5,433 bases of DNA, taken from assembly GCA_945921365.1 (NCBI GenBank), contig CAMEKL010000035.1, positions 1-5,433 of the forward strand, in the 5' to 3' direction. Of the stretch, positions 1 through 5,433 are shown one piece after another; within the stretch, counting starts at the first letter, position 1, and each line of letters starts with the position of its first letter. The stretch comes from an uncultured Bacillota bacterium. Its GTDB lineage: Bacteria; Bacillota; Clostridia; Christensenellales; UBA1242. Under the pieces are notes generated by a model. That model saw nothing but the letters and a program-made list of their open reading frames with translations, was not told the origin of the DNA and made no database searches. The position numbers and the translations under genes were made by a program.

Positions 1-1
1 C

Positions 2-478
2 TTTAAACCTCCAATTAAGATTTTAAGTCCAGGTAGAGTTTATAGAGCGGACGATGATGCTTCTCACTCACCAATGTTCCATCAAATTGAAGGATTGGTT
101 GTTGATAAAAACGTTAGCTTGTTAGATTTGAAAATGACTCTTAACAAACTTATTAAAATGCTTTTTGGAGATAACACAGAAACAAGATTTAGACCATCGT
201 TTTTTCCATTCACAGAGCCAAGTGTTGAAGTTGATGTAACTTGCCCTTATTGTGGTGGAAAAGGGTGCAATTTATGTAAGCATACAGGCTTTATTGAACT
301 TCTAGGTGCGGGAATAGTTAATCCAAAAGTTCTTGAAGGTTGTGGAATTGATTCTAAAGAGTATTCAGGATTTGCTTTTGGTCAGGGCGTTGAAAGGCTT
401 TCAATGGTTCTTAATAAAATTCCAGATATTAGAATGCTTTATGAATGTGATATGAGATTTTTAAATCAGGTTAAATAG
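2..478 (+). CDS. pheS: Phenylalanine--tRNA ligase alpha subunit, C-terminal part (5' end outside window)
   Basis: This is the catalytic subunit of the cytoplasmic (alpha-beta)2 class II synthetase that attaches phenylalanine to tRNA-Phe. The frame is open from the left edge (first full codon at 2), so the N-terminal coiled coil and the start are missing. Visible in order: motif 2 (GRVYR, then [10 protein letters not shown] with the substrate-contacting His/Gln/Glu), the FPFTEPS segment of the Phe pocket, a Cys4 loop (Cys codons at 242, 251, 266 and 275; C-x2-C-x4-C-x2-C), GAGIVNP, and motif 3 ([11 protein letters not shown]) with the class II arginine. The C-terminus (RFLNQVK) matches the family's usual end. 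The alanine of GFAFG is the residue known from E. coli PheS (Ala294) to limit pocket size. pheT begins 10 nt downstream. No broken residues were seen. Identity is near certain. Any T-box or promoter would lie upstream of the window. Confidence 0.97.
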   Translation, partial: FKPPIKILSPGRVYRADDDASHSPMFHQIEGLVVDKNVSLLDLKMTLNKLIKMLFGDNTETRFRPSFFPFTEPSVEVDVTCPYCGGKGCNLCKHTGFIELLGAGIVNPKVLEGCGIDSKEYSGFAFGQGVERLSMVLNKIPDIRMLYECDMRFLNQVK

Positions 479-488
479 TGAGGAAAAA

Positions 489-2921
489 ATGAAAATTTCG
501 TTAAATTGGTTAAACGACTTTATTGACGTTGAAGAAATCAAAATTAAAAATAACATTTCCAGCAAGGCTGAACTTGCTTCTTTTATTGCTGATAAACTCA
601 CAAATGTTGGTTTTGAAGTTGAAGAAGTTATTGACGTTGCGAAATATTTAAAAAATGTTGTTGTTGGAAAGATTGAAAAAATTTCTAAGCATCCTGAAGC
701 AGATAGACTTTTTGTTTGTGATGTTAACATTGGTGATAAAAATGTTCAAATAATAACAAGCGCAACAAATATTAACGAAGGGGACTATGTTCCTGTTTCT
801 CTTGCTGGAGCACATCTTGCAAATGGAATAGAAATTAAGCCATCAAAGATGAGGGGAGTTCTCTCTGAAGGAATGTTCTGCTCCGGCGAAGAACTTGGCA
901 TTGATGACAATTTCTATGATGGTGCATCAATCCATGGAATATTGATTTTTAAAGATGATTTTGCAGTTGGCACTCCAGTTGCAGAGGCTCTTAAACTTGA
1001 CGATTATGTTCTTGATGTTGCAATTATGGCAAACAGACCAGATTGTATGAGTGTTGTTGGAATTGCAAGGGAAATTAGTGCAATTTTTGGATTGCCTATC
1101 AAAGAACAAGATTTATCATATTTAACAAACAACGAAGATGTTTCAAAATATATTGATGTTGAAGTTAAAGATTTTGAACTTTGTCCAAGATATATGGCAA
1201 CAGCTGTTAAAAATATAAAAATTGAAAAAAGTCCACTTGAAATGAGAGCAAGAATTTTTGCTGTTGGAATTCACCCAATAAACAACATTGTGGACATAAC
1301 TAACTATGTTTTAACTGAGTATGGTCAGCCAATGCATGCTTTTGATAGGGAATATCTTTGTGGAAGCAAAATTGTTGTTAGAAGGGCTGAAACTGGTGAA
1401 AAAATTGAAGTTCTTAATGGCAACACATATGAATTGAAAAGTGAAAATTTAGTAATTGCAGATGAAGCAAAACCTTGCGTTATTGCTGGAATAATTGGTG
1501 GAACAAATTCTTGCATAAGTGATAAAACATCAACCTGCATTTTTGAGTCTGCGGTGTTTGAACGAGCACAAATTAGAAAAACTGCAAGGCAAATTGGTGT
1601 TAGAACAGATTCTTCTGCAAGATTTGAAAAAGGTGTTGACCTTGGCTCGGCGCTTTATGGCATGAAAAAAGCACTTCATCTTGTTTCAAAACTCAATTGC
1701 GGTGAAATTATTTCTGGAATAATAGATAAAAAACTTGTTGAAGTTTGTGACCAAACGGTTGAAATTTTAAAGAGCGATATAGATAAAATTCTTGGAATAA
1801 ATGTTGAGGAAAAAGACATTTCTTCAATTCTTTCAAGCCTTGGAATTAAAGTTAAATTTAATGGAAATAACATAACTCTCACTGTTCCATCATTTAGATC
1901 AGACATTGAGAACGCTAATGATGTTGCAGAGGAAATTATTAGAATGTATGGTTATGACATTTACAACTCTGTTAATTCTCCACTCTTTAAAGGTCTTGCA
2001 GTAACACAGGGGAAATATGATGATATTCTTTTTGCGGAAAGAAAATTTAAAAATTTTTTAATAACAAGAGGTTTTAACGAGATTTTAAGCTATTCTCTCG
2101 TTCCAGAAAATGCAGTTAAGAGCCTTTTAATTAAAGATGGAAATGAATCAAACCCAATTAAACTTGCAAATCCACTAAGTGAAGAACTTGGAACACTTAG
2201 AACAACTATGGCACATTCCATTTTCACAAACATTGCATATAACATAAAGAGAAACAATAAAGATTTTGCAATTTTAGAATGTGGCAGAGTTTATTTAACA
2301 GCTGAAAAAGAATTAACACATCTTCCAGACGAAAAAGATGTTTTTGCTTTTGCAAGTATAAGAAATAATGATGATTTCTTCACATTCAAAGGTTATATTG
2401 AAATGCTTTTGAAGGACTATAATGTTAATTATAAACTTGATTATAGCAAGAAATCATATCTTCACACTGGCGTTAGTGCTGATGTGATTTTAGAAGATGG
2501 AACAATTTTGGCAAGTTTTGGAAAAATCAATCCAAGAGTTGCAGAAAATTATGAAATTTTCGATAACACATTCTATGCCGAAATTTTTGTTAGTGAGATT
2601 GTTAAACTTTCAATGAAAAGTTTTGTTGTTAAGAAAATTTCAAAATACCCAGTTGTTGAAAGAGATTTAGCTGTTGTTGCAGATGAAAAAATCACAGCAA
2701 AAGAAATTGAAACAATTATAAAACAATCTATGGGAAAGAATTTCTATTCTGTTAAACTTTTTGATATATATAGAGGTAAAAACCTTGAAGGGAAGAAGAG
2801 TTTAGCATATAATTTGAAATTCTCAAACGATGAAAAAACTCTCACAGATGAAGAGATAAATAATTCTATAAACAAAATATTGAGAAGACTCAATGAAACA
2901 CTTGGAGTTGTTTTAAGATAA
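489..2921 (+). CDS. pheT: Phenylalanine--tRNA ligase beta subunit, full length
   Basis: This 810-residue beta subunit partners PheS; it helps bind tRNA and hydrolyses mischarged Tyr-tRNA-Phe. Length and order fit the long bacterial form: N-terminal helix region (1-40); EMAP/tRNA-binding OB fold (about 42-155) with KHPEADRL (67-74) and GMFCSGEELGI (128-138); NRPDC (182-186); B3/B4 editing domain (about 215-390) with GQPMHAFD (279-286) and RTDSSARFEKG (372-382); B5 domain (about 420-490), where D472, D478, E481 and E482 reproduce the D-x5-D-x2-EE metal site of E. coli PheT; catalytic-like core (about 495-700); and the FDX-ACB anticodon-binding domain (about 715-809) with KYPVVERDLAVV (719-730). 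H283 and E353 probably correspond to the editing residues His265 and Glu334 of E. coli (alignment by eye). The ATG at 489 is supported by a GAGG Shine-Dalgarno at 480-483 with 5-nt spacing. The stop TAA at 2919 lies 1 nt before the next start, so it is surely one operon. Confidence 0.98.
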   Translation: MKISLNWLNDFIDVEEIKIKNNISSKAELASFIADKLTNVGFEVEEVIDVAKYLKNVVVGKIEKISKHPEADRLFVCDVNIGDKNVQIITSATNINEGDYVPVSLAGAHLANGIEIKPSKMRGVLSEGMFCSGEELGIDDNFYDGASIHGILIFKDDFAVGTPVAEALKLDDYVLDVAIMANRPDCMSVVGIAREISAIFGLPIKEQDLSYLTNNEDVSKYIDVEVKDFELCPRYMATAVKNIKIEKSPLEMRARIFAVGIHPINNIVDITNYVLTEYGQPMHAFDREYLCGSKIVVRRAETGEKIEVLNGNTYELKSENLVIADEAKPCVIAGIIGGTNSCISDKTSTCIFESAVFERAQIRKTARQIGVRTDSSARFEKGVDLGSALYGMKKALHLVSKLNCGEIISGIIDKKLVEVCDQTVEILKSDIDKILGINVEEKDISSILSSLGIKVKFNGNNITLTVPSFRSDIENANDVAEEIIRMYGYDIYNSVNSPLFKGLAVTQGKYDDILFAERKFKNFLITRGFNEILSYSLVPENAVKSLLIKDGNESNPIKLANPLSEELGTLRTTMAHSIFTNIAYNIKRNNKDFAILECGRVYLTAEKELTHLPDEKDVFAFASIRNNDDFFTFKGYIEMLLKDYNVNYKLDYSKKSYLHTGVSADVILEDGTILASFGKINPRVAENYEIFDNTFYAEIFVSEIVKLSMKSFVVKKISKYPVVERDLAVVADEKITAKEIETIIKQSMGKNFYSVKLFDIYRGKNLEGKKSLAYNLKFSNDEKTLTDEEINNSINKILRRLNETLGVVLR

Positions 2922-2922
2922 T

Positions 2923-4068
2923 ATGGAAAATAAAATATTTTTAGATAATGCAAGCACAACAAAGGTTAATGAAAATGCAATTTTGGAGTTTAATAACGAG
3001 CTCCAAAATTTTTACAATGCTTCAGCATCTTATTCTTGTGCCCTTGATAACAAACATAAAATTGAAAATGCAAAGAGAGTTATAACAAGTAACCTTGGAA
3101 TTAAATATAACGATAATTTGATTTTCACAGCTTCTGCAACGGAATCTAACAACCTTGCGATTTTTGGTTCAATTAAAAAAACAAACGATCAAATTGTTTT
3201 TAGCGAAGGTGAACATTTGTGCATATATAACTGTGCATTAGAACTTAAAGCAAGGGGATATAATGTTGTTTTTGTTCCATTAAATAAAGAAGGCACTTTA
3301 GATTTAAACAAGTTTAAAGAAGTTTTAAAAAAGCCAATTGCATTTATGAGTTGCATTCATGTCAGCAATGAAACTGGTGCAGAAAATAATATTTTAGAAA
3401 TTTCAAAGATGCTTAAAGATTGCTATCCTAATGCTATTTTCCATTCAGATGGTGTTCAGGCTTTTGGAAACATTAAAGTTAATTTGTCAGAGCTTAAAAA
3501 TGTTGATTTATACACAATTTCTGCTCACAAAATTGGCGGAATGAAAGGTGTTGCTGGGCTTTTTGTAAGAAATAAAGCAAAGCTTAAGCCAATTATTTTT
3601 GGTGGGGGGCAAGAGTTTAACCTTCGTGGTGGAACAGAAAATTTACCAGTCATTTGCTCTTTTGCTGTTGCAACAAAAGAAAAGTTTGCAAGTTTAGAGA
3701 AAGACTATGATTATATTAAAATGCTTAATGAAAAAGCAAGGGATATTCTAGGAAAGGAAAAGAAAATTGTTTTCAATTCTCCTAAAAATGCATCTCCATA
3801 TATTTTAAGTGTTTCTTTTGTTGGAATTAAAGGAGAAACTCTTGTTAGAATGTGTGATGACGATGGGCTTCTTCTTGGAACAGGCAGTGCTTGTTCTTCT
3901 AAAAGTATTGCAAATAATAGAATATTGAAATCTATGGGCAAATCTACGGAAGAAAATGAAGGTGCAATAAGACTTAGTTTTTCAAAAAACAACACAGAAG
4001 AAGAAATTGAAAAGGCTTGCGAAATTCTTTTAAAGAATTATAATTTTCTTCTTGAAACACTTAAATAA
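2923..4068 (+). CDS. Class I (NifS/IscS-type) cysteine desulfurase, PLP-dependent
   Basis: This 381-residue fold-type I aminotransferase-family enzyme converts L-cysteine to alanine and leaves a persulfide on its own cysteine for Fe-S assembly or tRNA thiolation. Visible landmarks: FLDNASTT (6-13); ATESNN (72-77) in the PLP phosphate-binding region; H98 in the ring-stacking position; N149 in SNETG; D176 and Q179 in HSDGVQAFG; PLP lysine K203 in SAHKIGG; RGGTEN (235-240); catalytic C324 in GTGSACSSKS; and RLSF-x3-NTEEEIE near the end. The loop after C324 resembles IscS/NifS in length, so this is not SufS-like. The GSACSSK form recalls desulfurases paired with ThiI, but that link is from memory and weak. 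The start at 2923 keeps the usual short lead into FLDNAST. No good Shine-Dalgarno is close (GGAG at 2904-2907 lies 15 nt upstream), so translation probably depends on coupling with pheT. No IscU, ThiI or MnmA gene is in view. Family is certain, partner unknown. Confidence 0.95.
   Translation: MENKIFLDNASTTKVNENAILEFNNELQNFYNASASYSCALDNKHKIENAKRVITSNLGIKYNDNLIFTASATESNNLAIFGSIKKTNDQIVFSEGEHLCIYNCALELKARGYNVVFVPLNKEGTLDLNKFKEVLKKPIAFMSCIHVSNETGAENNILEISKMLKDCYPNAIFHSDGVQAFGNIKVNLSELKNVDLYTISAHKIGGMKGVAGLFVRNKAKLKPIIFGGGQEFNLRGGTENLPVICSFAVATKEKFASLEKDYDYIKMLNEKARDILGKEKKIVFNSPKNASPYILSVSFVGIKGETLVRMCDDDGLLLGTGSACSSKSIANNRILKSMGKSTEENEGAIRLSFSKNNTEEEIEKACEILLKNYNFLLETLK
4017..4044 (+). promoter_or_regulatory. 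Possible sigma-A-type promoter inside the end of the desulfurase gene
   Basis: TTGCGA (4017-4022) and a perfect TATAAT (4039-4044) are separated by 16 nt, which would start transcription near 4051 and give the carboxypeptidase gene a leader of about 73 nt. The spacer is almost exactly an AT-rich dyad (AATTCTTT, T, AAAGAATT; 4023-4039). In such AT-rich coding sequence a TATAAT can occur by chance, and the -35 matches consensus at only four of six positions. A weaker alternative is TTGAAA at 4052-4057 with TAATTT at 4074-4079. Confidence 0.33.
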
Positions 4069-4083
4069 TTGAATAATTTTGCT

Positions 4084-4120
4084 AAATCTCTTTAAACTAG
4101 TTGTAAGTTTAAGGAGATTT
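4084..4120 (+). promoter_or_regulatory. 15-bp hairpin that sequesters the carboxypeptidase gene's Shine-Dalgarno
   Basis: The arms 4084-4098 and 4106-4120 pair over 15 bp without a bulge. The only non-Watson-Crick pair is one T-G wobble (4091 with 4113), and the loop is 7 nt (4099-4105). The 3' arm contains the whole AAGGAG (4111-4116), and the ATG begins 3 nt after the stem. Six Ts (4118-4123) end the structure, so it also looks like a weak intrinsic terminator; the stem has only five G-C pairs. It occupies most of the 55-nt gap after the desulfurase gene. It may limit translation from read-through transcripts, attenuate transcription, or act as a DNA operator. The pairing is seen directly; the role is inferred. 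Confidence 0.65.
4111..4116 (+). promoter_or_regulatory. Shine-Dalgarno AAGGAG that fixes the carboxypeptidase start
   Basis: AAGGAG lies 7 nt before the ATG at 4124, and that ATG opens directly into a signal peptide (MKKFIPILCLFF). An in-frame TTG at 4079 would add 15 residues but has no ribosome binding site and would place extra sequence before the lysine-rich n-region, so 4124 is chosen. Confidence 0.9.
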
Positions 4121-4123
4121 TTT

Positions 4124-5278
4124 ATGAAAAAATTTATACCAATACTTTGTTTATTTTTTCTATTTGTTTTTGCTCTAAGTCAATTTTCAACATTGAATGT
4201 TGTTTTTGCAGATAGTGGGTTTGAAATTGATGCAAATAGTTCAATTCTGATTGATGCAGAAAGCGGAGAAGTTCTATTTGAGGATAATGCAGACGAAAAA
4301 GTTCAAGTTGCAAGCATTGTTAAACTTATGACAGCACTTATCACTCTTGAAGAAATTGAAAATGGCAATTTAAAACTTGATGAAAAAATTGTTGCGTCAC
4401 CATATGCTTCATCAATGGGTGGAAGTCAGGTTTTCGTTGATTCCTATAGCGAATATAAGGTTGAAGATATGCTTAAAAGTGTGATTGTTGCATCTGCAAA
4501 TGATGCTGCTGTTGTGCTTGCTGAAAGAATTAGTGGAAGCGAAGAGAATTTCGTTTCAAAAATGAATGAAAAAGCAAAACACCTTGGTTTGAGTAACACA
4601 CTTTATGTTAATGTAAATGGGCTTCCACAGCCAAATCAACACTCAACAGCAAGAGATGTTGCTATTCTTCTTGGTGAAGTTATAAAACATAAAGATTATT
4701 TTAAATACAGCACCATTTGGATGGACGAATTAACTCATTCATCTGGAAGAAAAACAGAGGTTGTTAACACAAATAAACTTATTAGATATTTTAAAGGCTG
4801 TGATGCCGGCAAAACTGGCTCGACAGATGAAGCTGGTTACTGCCTCGCTGCAACAGCAAAAAAAGATGGCATGAGGCTGATAGCTGTTGTTTTGGGTGCT
4901 CAAACATCAACAGCAAGATTTAATGAAACATCAAAACTTCTTAACTTTGGATTTACCAATTTTGAAAATAGACAAATAGTTGACAAAACTTCAATAATTG
5001 GACAAATTGAAGTGTTAAAAAGTAAAACTAAACAAACAAATGTCTATCCAAAAGAAAATTACTTTGTTGTTTCAAAAAAAGGAGAAAATTCTTCCTATAG
5101 TGTTGATATTGAACTTGATAACACAATTAAAGCTCCAATAAAATGCGGAGATGTTTGCGGAAAAGTAATAATATCAAAAGATGGGGTCATGATTCGTGAA
5201 ATTGATGCTGTTATACTTGAAAACATTGAAAAAATATCTTACAAAGATGGACTTAAAGAGATTATTTCAAATTGGTAG
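4124..5278 (+). CDS. Secreted serine-type D-alanyl-D-alanine carboxypeptidase (low-molecular-weight PBP, peptidase S11)
   Basis: This 384-residue exported enzyme removes the terminal D-alanine from peptidoglycan pentapeptides and so limits cross-linking. A signal peptide is clear: MKK n-region, hydrophobic stretch about 4-19, and probable signal peptidase I cleavage after A29 (VFA/DS). The catalytic domain (about 33-270) has all three penicillin-binding motifs: S64-x-x-K67 (ASIVKLMTA, acyl-ester serine), S124-A-N126 (ASAND), and K230-T-G232 (GKTGSTDEAG). The PBP5-type C-terminal beta domain follows (about 277-367). The tail (roughly 362-384, ending KEIISNW) is short but could form the amphipathic membrane-anchoring helix typical of DacA/DacF; no transmembrane anchor is seen. 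Length is close to Bacillus subtilis DacF/DacB (about 380-390), but which paralogue it represents, and any sporulation role, cannot be told here. It follows the desulfurase gene by 55 nt, with an RBS inside a hairpin, and is the last gene before a strong terminator. Confidence 0.95.
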   Translation: MKKFIPILCLFFLFVFALSQFSTLNVVFADSGFEIDANSSILIDAESGEVLFEDNADEKVQVASIVKLMTALITLEEIENGNLKLDEKIVASPYASSMGGSQVFVDSYSEYKVEDMLKSVIVASANDAAVVLAERISGSEENFVSKMNEKAKHLGLSNTLYVNVNGLPQPNQHSTARDVAILLGEVIKHKDYFKYSTIWMDELTHSSGRKTEVVNTNKLIRYFKGCDAGKTGSTDEAGYCLAATAKKDGMRLIAVVLGAQTSTARFNETSKLLNFGFTNFENRQIVDKTSIIGQIEVLKSKTKQTNVYPKENYFVVSKKGENSSYSVDIELDNTIKAPIKCGDVCGKVIISKDGVMIREIDAVILENIEKISYKDGLKEIISNW

Positions 5279-5297
5279 GAATTTTAAATTTAATAAT

Positions 5298-5327
5298 AAA
5301 AAAGTGTGCAATTTTGCACATTTTTTT
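5298..5327 (+). terminator. Intrinsic terminator closing the operon, possibly bidirectional
   Basis: TGTGCA (5305-5310) pairs with TGCACA (5315-5320) around an ATTT loop. The stem is extended by a G-T wobble and by six A-T pairs (5298-5303 with 5322-5327), and seven Ts (5321-5327) end it. It lies 19 nt after the carboxypeptidase stop. The matching A-run upstream gives a T-run on the other strand, so it could also stop transcription from the right. Confidence 0.92.
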
Positions 5328-5328
5328 A

Positions 5329-5355
5329 TTGACAAAATTCCGCTTCTAGTATAAA
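5329..5355 (+). promoter_or_regulatory. Sigma-A-type promoter for a downstream transcript running off the window
   Basis: A perfect TTGACA (5329-5334) starts 1 nt after the terminator T-run. TATAAA (5350-5355) follows with a 15-nt spacer, shorter than the optimal 17. TAAACT at 5352-5357 would give 17 nt but is a poorer match. The predicted start is about 5361-5364. Placement right behind a terminator supports a real promoter for the next + strand unit. Confidence 0.7.
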
Positions 5356-5358
5356 CTA

Positions 5359-5433
5359 TGTGATGTTGCTTTGCTCACTTTTTTCGCAAATCAATTTGCT
5401 AAACGCAAACCCGTTGTTCCAACGGCATCACAG
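5359..5433 (+). other. Structured leader or start of a small RNA (right edge, incomplete)
   Basis: No recognised protein is encoded here. TGTGATG (5359-5365) is complementary to CATCACA (5426-5432) and would enclose two hairpins: GCAAA/TTTGC (5386-5390 with 5395-5399, TCAA loop) and CCGTTG/CAACGG (5411-5416 with 5420-5425, TTC loop). The second abuts the closing helix, as in a three-way junction. GC is about 43% (32 of 75), above the coding sequence sampled. The predicted transcription start falls at or just inside the 5' strand of the closing helix. I do not recognise a riboswitch, T-box, 6S, SRP, tmRNA or RNase P signature. A 5' UTR, a small RNA, a mobile-element end or chance pairing are all possible. 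Confidence 0.35.

Noticed and set aside
1481..1560. Loss of the PheT editing glutamate (GGT where some species have GGE)
   Set aside because: Spacing from the histidine of GQPMHAFD places the editing glutamate at E353 in FESAVF, which is intact; the GGT/GGE position appears variable.
461..3995. Minus-strand open frames of 60-94 codons opposite pheT and the desulfurase gene
   Set aside because: They are mirror frames of strongly supported + strand genes, with biased serine/phenylalanine-rich composition, no recognisable domains and no promoter or RBS context.
4079..4123. In-frame TTG start extending the carboxypeptidase by 15 residues
   Set aside because: It has no ribosome binding site, it lies across the hairpin, and it would put 15 residues before the signal peptide. 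The ATG at 4124 has AAGGAG at 7 nt and begins MKK.
4084..4123. Strong intrinsic terminator for the desulfurase gene
   Set aside because: The stem is AT-rich (five G-C pairs of 15), and its 3' arm is the RBS of the next gene. It is kept as a regulatory hairpin, with termination only as an alternative.
5391..5432. Short open frame on the minus strand entering from the right edge (CDAVGTTGLRLAN, stop)
   Set aside because: It has only 13 codons and no recognisable ending, and a good + strand promoter points the other way. The possible bidirectional terminator alone is too little support.
5359..5433. CRISPR repeat, tRNA, T-box or known riboswitch at the right edge
   Set aside because: There is no repeated unit, cloverleaf, T-box sequence or conserved aptamer core that I can recognise.

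Overview
The window comes from a low-GC, walled bacterium that uses the standard bacterial code: tryptophans are read from TGG, and stops are TAG and TAA. The lines I counted by hand vary between about 22 and 38% GC. A heterodimeric PheS/PheT of bacterial type, a Cys4 loop in PheS, and an exported penicillin-binding-protein-type carboxypeptidase point to a Firmicutes-like, clostridial-grade organism. This is inferred from protein style, not from a database match.

Layout: all genes lie on the + strand. Positions 2-478 are the C-terminal part of phenylalanyl-tRNA synthetase alpha (pheS), cut by the left edge. Full-length pheT follows at 489-2921 after 10 nt. A class I (NifS/IscS-type) cysteine desulfurase gene follows at 2923-4068, only 1 nt after the pheT stop. 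A 55-nt gap leads to a secreted D-alanyl-D-alanine carboxypeptidase gene (4124-5278). That gap is almost filled by a 15-bp hairpin whose 3' arm contains the Shine-Dalgarno sequence, and a possible promoter lies in the end of the desulfurase gene. A clear intrinsic terminator (5298-5327) closes the block. It is followed at once by a perfect -35 box and a good -10 box. The last 75 nt, downstream of that promoter, are richer in GC (about 43%) and can fold into a closed three-way-junction-like structure. Their product is not identifiable because the window ends there.

How the genes work together: PheS and PheT form the (alpha-beta)2 enzyme that charges tRNA-Phe, with an editing domain in PheT. 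The desulfurase mobilises sulfur from cysteine for tRNA thiolation or Fe-S assembly. Its tight coupling to pheT suggests co-expression with the translation machinery, but no sulfur acceptor partner is visible. The carboxypeptidase trims peptidoglycan stem peptides outside the cell. It has its own strong RBS and probably its own control.

The coding content is ordinary housekeeping, and I see no new multi-gene system. The points most worth checking are the hairpin that occludes the RBS before the carboxypeptidase gene, and the promoter plus folded leader or small RNA at the right edge.
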